NCBI GenBank assembly: GCA_964640125.1
Contig: CAZXGG010000002.1
Span: 38,888-102,887, forward strand
Source of the DNA: G020353115 sp964640125
GTDB taxonomy: Bacteria; Bacteroidota; Bacteroidia; Bacteroidales; VadinHA17
Direction: 5' to 3'
Length of the DNA stretch: 64,000 nucleotides
Under the pieces are notes generated by a model. That model saw only the letters and a list, made by a program, of their open reading frames with translations, was not told where the DNA came from and did not search any database. Shown here piece by piece: positions 17,121 to 23,882 of this stretch (position 1 is the stretch's first letter; each line of letters starts with the position of its first letter). Both the position numbers and the translations under genes were made by a program.

Positions 17121-17813
17121 TCACAGGATCTCTTTCAGTTCAAGCAGTGATTTTATCTGATAGGTTGGTTCCGATTGGAAGTCTTCTCCGTTGGGATTGA
17201 AAAATACCTGGTCTATGCCAATCCTCATCGCTCCTTCAATATCCACCTGGTAATTGTCACCGACCATCATACATTCGCCTGGGTTTGATTGAATGATTTC
17301 CAGCGTGTAATAGAAAAATTCCGGATTGGGTTTCAGGTACCCCGCCATTTCTGAAGTGATTATGTTGGAAAAAAAATCGGTCAGTCCTGCATTCTGCAGT
17401 TTGGTAAATTGTACCTCGTTGAATCCGTTTGTTACAATATGAAGGGTGTATTTTGGTTGAAGATATTCCAGGATCTCCCGGGAAAAGGGAATTAATCTGG
17501 TTTTCTCCGGACTGATGGTTATATATTGCTGATCAATTTTTTCTGCCAGCGATTTATCGTCGATCCCGAATTCCAGCAGTGTGAGATAAAACCGCATCCA
17601 CCGTAAGACCTCTTTCTCTATCTTTCCTTCCCTGTACTGACCCCATAACTGGTTATTGAATTTGTGGTACACTTCTTCAAACTTCCTGAAGTCAGAATCC
17701 AATACAGAAAGGTTGTAATCCTTAAAAATATCGGCAAATGCTTCTTTTGAATTTCCTTCAAAATCCCATAAGGTACCATCCAGATCGAAGAGAATATGCC
17801 TGTACTTCTTCAT
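17121..17813 (-). CDS. HAD-family hydrolase, YjjG-type nucleotidase-like
   Basis: A HAD phosphatase of about 230 residues. Motif I is HILFDLDGTLWDF (nucleophile and acid Asp), motif II HIVTNGFNEVQ, motif III the Lys in GYLKPNPEFFYY and motif IV MVGDNYQVDIEGAMRIGID. The helical cap and DLDGTLWDFE start are typical of the YjjG (noncanonical pyrimidine nucleotidase) group, which removes phosphate from nucleoside monophosphates; this specificity is inferred. I start at 17813 (MKKYRH) rather than 17825 because a TATCTTTG -7 box at 17830-17837 would put the transcription start almost on the upstream ATG. Confidence 0.85.
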   Translation of the reverse strand: MKKYRHILFDLDGTLWDFEGNSKEAFADIFKDYNLSVLDSDFRKFEEVYHKFNNQLWGQYREGKIEKEVLRWMRFYLTLLEFGIDDKSLAEKIDQQYITISPEKTRLIPFSREILEYLQPKYTLHIVTNGFNEVQFTKLQNAGLTDFFSNIITSEMAGYLKPNPEFFYYTLEIIQSNPGECMMVGDNYQVDIEGAMRIGIDQVFFNPNGEDFQSEPTYQIKSLLELKEIL

Positions 17814-17829
17814 AATAATTGGCAAACTG

Positions 17830-17837
17830 CAAAGATA
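17830..17837 (-). promoter_or_regulatory. Putative -7 box (TATCTTTG) for the HAD hydrolase gene
   Basis: A full match to TAnnTTTG on the minus strand, ending 7 bases before the longest possible start codon. It favours initiation at the internal ATG at 17813. Confidence 0.5.
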
Positions 17838-17872
17838 GAAGATTTTGAAACGGGATTAATGTCGAAAAAGAT

Positions 17873-17880
17873 TAATTTTG
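17873..17880 (+). promoter_or_regulatory. Putative -7 box (TAATTTTG) for the DUF302 gene
   Basis: A full match to TAnnTTTG on the plus strand, about 80 bp upstream of the DUF302 start. No -33 TTTG lies at the preferred distance; the nearest is 25 bases away. Confidence 0.4.
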
Positions 17881-17960
17881 GCGCTGAATGGATTGGATCC
17901 GGGCTTCTTTAATGATGCAGTCGCATCCATTCATGATGTCAAACGATAACCATTATTGCC

Positions 17961-18347
17961 ATGAAGTATTATTTCACAAAAGAGATCAGCAAAGCGTTTG
18001 ATGAAGCGATCATTGCACTTGCAGAGGAGTTAAAAAAAGAGGGATTTGGCATTCTTACCGAGATCGATGTCAAAGAGACATTGAAGAAAAAGATCGATGT
18101 CGATTTCAGGAGATACAAGATCCTGGGCGCATGCAATCCCCATTTTGCGCATAAAGCCTTGATGACTGAAGATAAGATCGGCGTGCTTCTTCCTTGTAAT
18201 TTCATCGTTCAGGAGAAGGAACAGGGTTTAACGGAAATTGCTTGTATGAATCCGCTGGTTGCAATGAAGGAGGTGGAGAATGCTGACATGGAGGGTATAG
18301 CCGCCGATGTTACACGGAAACTGAGCAATGTTATGGAGTCCCTGTAA
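17961..18347 (+). CDS. DUF302-domain protein
   Basis: A 128-residue cytoplasmic protein. DUF302 is seen in FGILTEIDVKETLKKKI, then YKILGACNPHFAHKALMTED and IGVLLPCNFIVQE. The conserved ACNP and LPCN cysteines are both present. The family has a small alpha/beta fold and occurs next to redox or metal-related genes in many bacteria, but its activity is not established. It is likely transcribed from its own promoter and lies 38 bp before the DEAD-box helicase gene. Confidence 0.9.
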   Translation: MKYYFTKEISKAFDEAIIALAEELKKEGFGILTEIDVKETLKKKIDVDFRRYKILGACNPHFAHKALMTEDKIGVLLPCNFIVQEKEQGLTEIACMNPLVAMKEVENADMEGIAADVTRKLSNVMESL

Positions 18348-18385
18348 GATGGAATACACAAAAATTCAGATTAATTTATCTCCGA

Positions 18386-19525
18386 TTGGACTTTAAGAAA
18401 TTTAACTTTTCAAAAGAGATCTCACAGGGCATTGAAGCCATGGGATTTCGGGAACCGACCGCCATTCAGATAGAGGCTATACCTGCCATTCTCAATGGCA
18501 GGGACCTTATCGGTTGTGCCCAGACAGGAACCGGCAAAACAGCCGCCTATATATTGCCTTTGCTGGAAAAGATGATATACCTGCAAAGGGAGACGAAGGC
18601 AATCACTACCCTTGTCATTGCGCCCACACGGGAGTTGGCACTCCAGATTGACCAGCATTTTGAAGGTTTTTCCTATTATGTCCCGGTTAGCTCTATTCCT
18701 GTTTATGGTGGGGGAGATGGAACAGCCTGGGATGTTCAGAAATCTGCCATGCTGAAAGGTGCAGATGTTGTGATTGCGACACCGGGCAGACTTATCACCC
18801 ATTTAAAGCTTGGTTATCTCTCCCTGAACCAGGTTAAATTCCTGGTGTTGGACGAGGCTGACAGGATGCTTGATATGGGCTTCTATGATGACATAGTCCA
18901 GATTATCGAATACCTTCCCGAACAGCGGCAAAACCTTCTCTTTTCTGCCACCATGCCACCGGAGATCAGACAGTTGGCTAAAAAGATCCTGATCGATCCG
19001 GTAGAGATAAATATATCTCTCGCCAAGCCGGCGGAAGGGATTTTACAAACAATCTACCGGGTAGAAAATCCATTGAAGACAAAATTGATCGTGAACCTGT
19101 TGTCTGGAAAGGATGTGCCCAGTATCCTGATCTTTTGCTCCACAAAAAATAGTGTTAAAATCCTTGAGAAAGAGTTGACCAAACTTAGATTCTCCGTCAG
19201 GGCAATTCACTCAGACCTGGTTCAGAAGGAGCGGGAAAAAGTACTCCTGGAATTTAAAAACCGGAAGATCCAGATCCTGGTGGCAACCGATGTCATCTCC
19301 CGGGGAATCGATATTGAAAATATCGACCTGATCATTAATTATGATACTCCCAGGGATGCAGAGGATTATGTACACCGGGTGGGAAGAACAGCACGTGCAA
19401 AGGCAACCGGGGTCGCCATCACACTGGTCTCGAGGGATGAGGTGAAAATCATTTCCCGCATTGAAAAACTGATCGGATATACCATCTTCAGAAGTCCCCT
19501 GCCCCCGGAAATAAGCAGATCCTGA
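18386..19525 (+). CDS. DEAD-box ATP-dependent RNA helicase
   Basis: A 379-residue helicase core without a C-terminal extension. Motifs in order: FREPTAIQIEAIP (Q motif), AQTGTGKTAAY (I), APTRELA (Ia), TPGRL, DEADRMLDMGF (II), SATMPPEI (III), IFCSTKNSV (IV), ATDVISRGIDIENID (V) and HRVGRTARA (VI). It unwinds short RNA duplexes, in ribosome assembly or mRNA decay. The only start that gives the usual MDFKKFNFS opening is a TTG at 18386; no in-frame ATG precedes it. The lack of a basic tail separates it from RhlE/DeaD-type proteins with long extensions. Confidence 0.93.
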   Translation: MDFKKFNFSKEISQGIEAMGFREPTAIQIEAIPAILNGRDLIGCAQTGTGKTAAYILPLLEKMIYLQRETKAITTLVIAPTRELALQIDQHFEGFSYYVPVSSIPVYGGGDGTAWDVQKSAMLKGADVVIATPGRLITHLKLGYLSLNQVKFLVLDEADRMLDMGFYDDIVQIIEYLPEQRQNLLFSATMPPEIRQLAKKILIDPVEINISLAKPAEGILQTIYRVENPLKTKLIVNLLSGKDVPSILIFCSTKNSVKILEKELTKLRFSVRAIHSDLVQKEREKVLLEFKNRKIQILVATDVISRGIDIENIDLIINYDTPRDAEDYVHRVGRTARAKATGVAITLVSRDEVKIISRIEKLIGYTIFRSPLPPEISRS

Positions 19526-19688
19526 TTGTTGCTGCAGTTGCAAAAGGTACCATCTTCATACGTAATCCATCCCGGTTGCCGGGAAATCATCCGGCCTGGT
19601 GGCAAACCTGATGGGAAATATGTTCGGAAAGAAAAAAATCCTGATTACCTTTGTTTGTCTTCGGAATGATTGTGTAAATTGAACTGGT

Positions 19689-21154
19689 ATGGAAATTATC
19701 TACCTGGTTATAGGAATTGGCATTGGTGGGACCCTTGGCTGGCTTATCGTAAGATCCCGTTCATCCGGCGCACGGGAAGTGTCGGAAGAGAAAATCAGGA
19801 ATTTCACAGAACTGTTGAACAATACACGAAATGAGCTGGAGATCAAAGAAGGCGAGATCATCGAATTAAATAGAAGCCTTTCAGCTAAAGAGGCTGACCA
19901 CCGGAACCTTCAGGAAAAACTGGATCAGCAAAAAACGGAAATTGAGAAAATCCAGGAGCGGTTTCAGGCTGAGTTTAAAAACCTGGCGAATGAGATCTTC
20001 GATGAGAAATCAAAAAAATTTACCGAACATAACCGGGCTAAACTCGATGAAATACTGAAACCCCTCAATGAAAGAATAAAAGACTTTGAGAAAAAAGTGG
20101 AGGAGACCTATGATAAGGAAGCCCAACAGCGTTTTTCATTGAAAGAGGAGGTCAAAAGGCTGGCTGAACTGAACCAGCAGGTCAGCAGGGAAGCAAGCAA
20201 TCTGACCAAAGCACTGAAAGGAGACTCCAAAGCACGGGGTAACTGGGGAGAGATGATCCTGGAAAATATTCTTGAAAAATCGGGCCTCGAAAAAAACCGG
20301 GAGTATTTTATCCAACCTTCATTCACCGATGATTCGGGTAAACGATTGCAACCCGATGTGGTAGTCGCTTATCCTGGAAACAGAAGCGTTGTTATCGATT
20401 CAAAAGTCTCCCTGAATGCATATGAAAAGTATGTGGCAGCAGAAACCGATGAGATGAAAGAAGCGGCTATGAAAGACCATCTGCAATCGGTCCGGAACCA
20501 TATCCGGGAATTGAGTGAAAAGAACTACCAGGACATCTATGACCTGAAAAGCCTTGATTTCGTGATGATGTTTCTGCCGGTTGAACCCGCCTATTATCTC
20601 GCCGTTCAGAGCGATACAAATTTATGGACATTTGCCTACGAAAAACGGATACTGCTGATCAGCCCAACCAACCTGATCGCTGCACTGAGAATGGTCGAAA
20701 GCATGTGGCAGCAGGAATACCAGAATAAAAATGTGCTGGAAATAGCCCGGCAGAGCGGTGCCCTGTATGATAAATTTGAAGGGCTGGTCACTGACCTGCT
20801 CGATGTGGGCAGAAAACTCGATTCAGCAAAGGTCAGCTATGAGAGTTCGATGAAAAAACTNNNNNNNNNNNNNNNNNNNNNNNNNNNNNNNNNNNNNNNN
20901 NNNNNNNNNNNNNNNNNNNNNNNNNNNNNNNNNNNNNNNNNNNNNNNNNNNNNNNNNNNNTGGGCAGAAAACTCGATTCAGCAAAGGTCAGCTATGAGAG
21001 TTCGATGAAAAAACTTTCTGAAGGAAAAGGGAACCTGGTGAGCAGAGTGGAGCAGATCAAGAAACTGGGTGCGAAAACTCAAAAAACCCTTCCCGATAAT
21101 CTGATTGAACGGGCTGAAGTGGGTAATCCCGACGAGGAAATTACCGATTCATAG
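19689..21154 (+). CDS. rmuC: DNA recombination protein RmuC, interrupted by a scaffold gap
   Basis: An N-terminal membrane helix (about 2-20) precedes a long coiled coil (about 30-150) and the RmuC nuclease-like domain: GDSKARGNWGEMILENILEKSGL in two blocks, QPDVVVAYPG, VIDSKVSLNAYEKYV, FVMMFLPVEPAYY and ILLISPTNLIAALRMV. The family limits DNA inversions and is related to restriction-type nucleases. The sequence contains 100 N (20861-20960) between two identical 55-mers. Removing one copy and the N (155 bases) leaves 1311 bases, a clean frame of 436 residues ending EEITDS at the TAG at 21152-21154. Read literally, the frame shifts after the gap and stops early, which is an artefact. Confidence 0.92.
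20806..21015. repeat. Identical 55-bp duplication around the second 100-N gap
   Basis: 20806-20860 and 20961-21015 are the same 55 bases, flanking N from 20861 to 20960. Same overlap and gap length as at 15283-15492. Collapsing it restores rmuC, which proves the duplication is artificial here. Confidence 0.96.
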
Positions 21155-21156
21155 AT

Positions 21157-21390
21157 TTACAGTCCGTTGTTGAAAGGCAAAGCTGTTGTTCCCTCAACAG
21201 CCACCGCATCGGGTACATTCCCGATTGTTTCTTCAGTTAATAAATCCGGTTCAGAGGTGGTTGTGCCGTCAGCAAAAACCAGATTGACAAAACAGGTTAG
21301 ACTCAATACTATAATGATCAGGATCAATCCCAGGGGCTTTAAAAATCCGTTCTTTTCTATAATCCTTGTTTTCATACCATACATCATCAT
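21157..21390 (-). CDS. Small membrane or exported protein, unknown
   Basis: A possible 77-residue protein. After a basic start (MKTRIIEKNG from the fourth Met) comes a hydrophobic stretch, LGLILIIIVLSLTCFVNLVFA, which reads as a signal peptide ending VFA-D or a membrane anchor, then an acidic Thr/Glu-rich tail of about 35 residues. I recognise no family. It converges on rmuC with two bases between stops. An AAGGCGAT precedes the ATG cluster. The clean signal-peptide architecture is the only argument that it is real. Confidence 0.45.
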   Translation of the reverse strand: MMMYGMKTRIIEKNGFLKPLGLILIIIVLSLTCFVNLVFADGTTTSEPDLLTEETIGNVPDAVAVEGTTALPFNNGL

Positions 21391-21746
21391 ATCGCCTTTT
21401 TAACTTTCTCTTGATACTATTTGTTTTCATATTGCATGCCAAAGTTTATAATTAAATAGTTTACTGTGGTTTACATGAATTTTACCAACTGTTAAAATGT
21501 GTTAAAAGTGTCCGGTTCCATTCAGGATCGTACGATTGTGAACAACCCAGGAACACCCTGTAAACAGCTAACCCATTAAACCCGAAAGTAAATAGGCCGA
21601 CTACCTGTGCATGCCGGCACCAGATGCTTAATTTGGACTAACCTGGTAAAAACTCGTTAGACAATAAGAGTTCGTCTGACGAGTAGCTGGTAATACATGG
21701 AAAAGGGGTATTTCGTTCTTCTACAAACAGGATCCCGCGTTTAGCT
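21391..21746. other. Intergenic region with a stable hairpin, no gene seen
   Basis: 356 bases without a convincing reading frame. At 21652-21684 an 11-bp inverted repeat (ACTCGTTAGAC ... GTCTGACGAGT, one G-T pair) encloses an 11-base loop. There is no T-run after it on either strand, so it is not a standard terminator. It could be part of a small RNA or the leader of the unknown gene at 21157-21390. Confidence 0.5.
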
Positions 21747-22424
21747 CTACTTCCCTTTATTCCCCTCTACTACAATAACAAATTCACCCTTCACCGGGTG
21801 ATTCTGAAAGTGATTAATCAATTCGGAAAGGGTTCCACGGATGGTCTCTTCGTGTATTTTGGTTAGTTCCCTGGAGATGCTGGATGCTCGATCCTCTCCA
21901 AGGCATTCGGCTAATTGCTGAAGGGTTTTGATCAGTCGGTGTGGGGATTCATAAAAGATCATGGTACGGTTTTCATCGCGAAGCTGTGATAAACGCTTGT
22001 TCCTTCCTTTCTTATGGGGCAGGAATCCTTCAAAACAGAACCGGTCGGAGGGCAAACCGGAGTTCACCAGTGCGGGAATGAACGCGGTCGGTCCGGGAAG
22101 GCATTCCACATCTACGCCATGGGCAAGACAGCTTCTGATGAGCAGGAATCCCGGGTCGGAAATGGAAGGTGTGCCGGCATCCGTTACCAGGGCCATTGAT
22201 TCGCCCTTCATTATGCGCCCTACCAGGGCTTCTACCACTTTGTGTTCATTGAATGCATGATAGGGTTGGATCTTTTTTTCAATGCCATAATGTGCAAGCA
22301 ATATCCTGGTTTTCCTGGAATCTTCAGCAAGAATAGTATTTACCTCCTTGAGAAGATCAAGGGAACGAAGCGTAAGATCCTGTAAATTACCAATCGGAGT
22401 AGGGACAATATAGAGTTTACTCAT
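21747..22424 (-). CDS. rsmI: 16S rRNA (cytidine1402-2'-O)-methyltransferase
   Basis: A 225-residue tetrapyrrole-methylase-fold enzyme that 2'-O-methylates C1402 of 16S rRNA. Signatures: LYIVPTPIGNLQDLTLRSLDLLKEV at the N-terminus (in two blocks), ILAEDSRKT, ALVTDAGTPSISDPGFLL, CLPGPTAFIPALVNSGLPSDRF and TMIFYESPHRL. It is slightly shorter than typical (about 235-285), lacking the C-terminal extension, which is common for Bacteroidetes homologues. Its start overlaps the upstream gene by 8 bp, so the two form an operon driven from the palindromic promoter at 23201-23218. Confidence 0.95.
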   Translation of the reverse strand: MSKLYIVPTPIGNLQDLTLRSLDLLKEVNTILAEDSRKTRILLAHYGIEKKIQPYHAFNEHKVVEALVGRIMKGESMALVTDAGTPSISDPGFLLIRSCLAHGVDVECLPGPTAFIPALVNSGLPSDRFCFEGFLPHKKGRNKRLSQLRDENRTMIFYESPHRLIKTLQQLAECLGEDRASSISRELTKIHEETIRGTLSELINHFQNHPVKGEFVIVVEGNKGK

Positions 22425-23163
22425 CAGTGTTGATAATGTGTTTTCTCCGTATCAGGTCAAGGAGATTCTGAACTGCCGGATCATCCATATCCCAGTTGTA
22501 ATTTTCGCTCAGGTAATTGAAAGCCTCGTTGAAATTGGGTGAGTTGTTAAGCACCTTAATGGTGTTATCAAATTTATGCGAATCGCCATTAAACAACTCT
22601 TTTATGTAATAGAAACGGTCATTGACGCCAATAGCGGCACCGATATCTTTCAACGGTTGTGACTGTAATTTAGAGGATAGGTCGGTGCCGTGAAACGTTT
22701 TTCCCAGTTCCTCGTTCCTGAACTGTTTTGAACCGGCCAGCTGGTCGGCAATAATCCCGGCAGACTTCTTCTCAGGGGAGACCTTCTCTTTCTTCTCTGC
22801 CTCATCCGGTGCCGGTTTTTCTATTTTTTCCCCTTCACCCAGGTCACTTTTTGAGTCGCTTTCAAGCTCAAAATCCTGCATAACCTCTTCCTCCTGCACC
22901 GGTTTTTCGTGCTCCACCGGTTCTTCCTTCTCAGCTGTTTCTTCTGTCAATTCCTCCTGGGCAGTGTCTGTAACAGGCTCTTCATCAATAGGTTGCGGGA
23001 TTTCTCTCAATTGAAGAACGGCATCATAGAGATTCTTTAACCGGGACAGGATCAGATCAGTTTCAATATGGGAAAGGTGAGAGGAATTTTTAAACGTATT
23101 GACAAATTTCTCAATATCTTGTATATCTTTAATTAGGTTTTCAATGATATTCTTTACTTCCAT
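22417..23163 (-). CDS. Conserved Bacteroidetes protein of unknown function with acidic linker
   Basis: A 248-residue soluble protein in three parts. Residues 1-60 are predicted helical (IIENLIKDIQDIEKFVNTF). Residues about 60-150 form a low-complexity linker very rich in Glu, Pro and Lys. Residues about 165-245 form a compact helical domain with IGVNDRFYYIKELFNGDSHKF and FNEAFNYLSENYNWDMDD; I recall this C-terminal block as recurring in otherwise unannotated Bacteroidetes proteins. No catalytic motif is seen and there is no signal peptide. It is the first gene of the rsmI operon, divergent from tdk. Confidence 0.8.
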   Translation of the reverse strand: MEVKNIIENLIKDIQDIEKFVNTFKNSSHLSHIETDLILSRLKNLYDAVLQLREIPQPIDEEPVTDTAQEELTEETAEKEEPVEHEKPVQEEEVMQDFELESDSKSDLGEGEKIEKPAPDEAEKKEKVSPEKKSAGIIADQLAGSKQFRNEELGKTFHGTDLSSKLQSQPLKDIGAAIGVNDRFYYIKELFNGDSHKFDNTIKVLNNSPNFNEAFNYLSENYNWDMDDPAVQNLLDLIRRKHIINTDE

Positions 23164-23200
23164 AACAGTTCGGGTTCATGGTAAGGGTAGGGTATTTTCA

Positions 23201-23218
23201 TTACTTTTGCAAAAGTAA
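23201..23218. promoter_or_regulatory. 18-bp palindrome forming back-to-back -7 boxes (divergent promoter)
   Basis: TTACTTTTGCAAAAGTAA is a perfect palindrome. Each strand contains TACTTTTG, a full TAnnTTTG match (plus 23202-23209, minus 23210-23217). It lies between tdk (start 23243) and the rsmI operon (start 23163), at 25-45 bp from each start codon. A single symmetric site could serve both genes and could also be an operator. Confidence 0.6.
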
Positions 23219-23242
23219 GGATAATAATTGAGATTTTTTTGT

Positions 23243-23830
23243 ATGACGTTTCTGGAAAGATCAATCGGCAGCACAAAACGATCAGGTTTCATTGAGGTTA
23301 TTTCCGGATCCATGTTTTCCGGAAAGACAGAGGAGTTGATACGACGCCTGAAAAGAGCTAAGATTGCCAGCCAGAAAGTCGAAATATATAAACCCATTGT
23401 TGATACCCGCTATTCTGATAAGGAGGTCGTATCGCATGATGCCAATGCCATCATGTCGACTCCGGTGCCTTCTGCTTCCCACATTCTGTTGCTTGCCTCA
23501 AATGTCGAAGTGGTTGGGATTGATGAAGCCCAGTTTTTTGATGATGGACTGGTGGATGTTTGCAATGAATTGGCAAACAGGGGGCTTCGGGTGATAGTCG
23601 CCGGACTGGATATGGACTTTCGTGGCAAACCGTTCGGACCCATTCCGGATCTTTTTGCCATTGCCGATTACGTTACTAAAGTTCACGCCATCTGTACACG
23701 ATGTGGAAATCTTGCCCAATATTCTTACAGGAAGTCAGATACGGATAAACTGGTTTTTCTTGGTGAAATGGATGAATATGAGCCGCTTTGCAGGGCTTGT
23801 TACATCGAAGCTACCCGCTTAAAGAAATAG
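23243..23830 (+). CDS. tdk: Thymidine kinase
   Basis: A 195-residue type II thymidine kinase that phosphorylates thymidine (salvage). The P-loop ISGSMFSGKTEELIRRLKRAK, the catalytic region EAQFFDD, AGLDMDFRGKPFGP and two zinc-binding Cys pairs (ICTRCGN and LCRACY) are present. I start at the ATG at 23243 (MTFLERSIG), which matches the usual Bacteroidetes N-terminus; a TTG 15 bases upstream would add five residues. Its promoter is half of the palindrome at 23201-23218. Confidence 0.95.
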   Translation: MTFLERSIGSTKRSGFIEVISGSMFSGKTEELIRRLKRAKIASQKVEIYKPIVDTRYSDKEVVSHDANAIMSTPVPSASHILLLASNVEVVGIDEAQFFDDGLVDVCNELANRGLRVIVAGLDMDFRGKPFGPIPDLFAIADYVTKVHAICTRCGNLAQYSYRKSDTDKLVFLGEMDEYEPLCRACYIEATRLKK

Positions 23831-23882
23831 CCCGTTTCAGGTTTAATGTCGAAGATCATTCAGGGGTAATGGTACATTTAAA

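Noticed and set aside
20860..21008. Apparent frameshift and early stop at the end of rmuC
   Set aside because: It is produced by the 100 N and the 55-bp duplication; removing them restores the frame.
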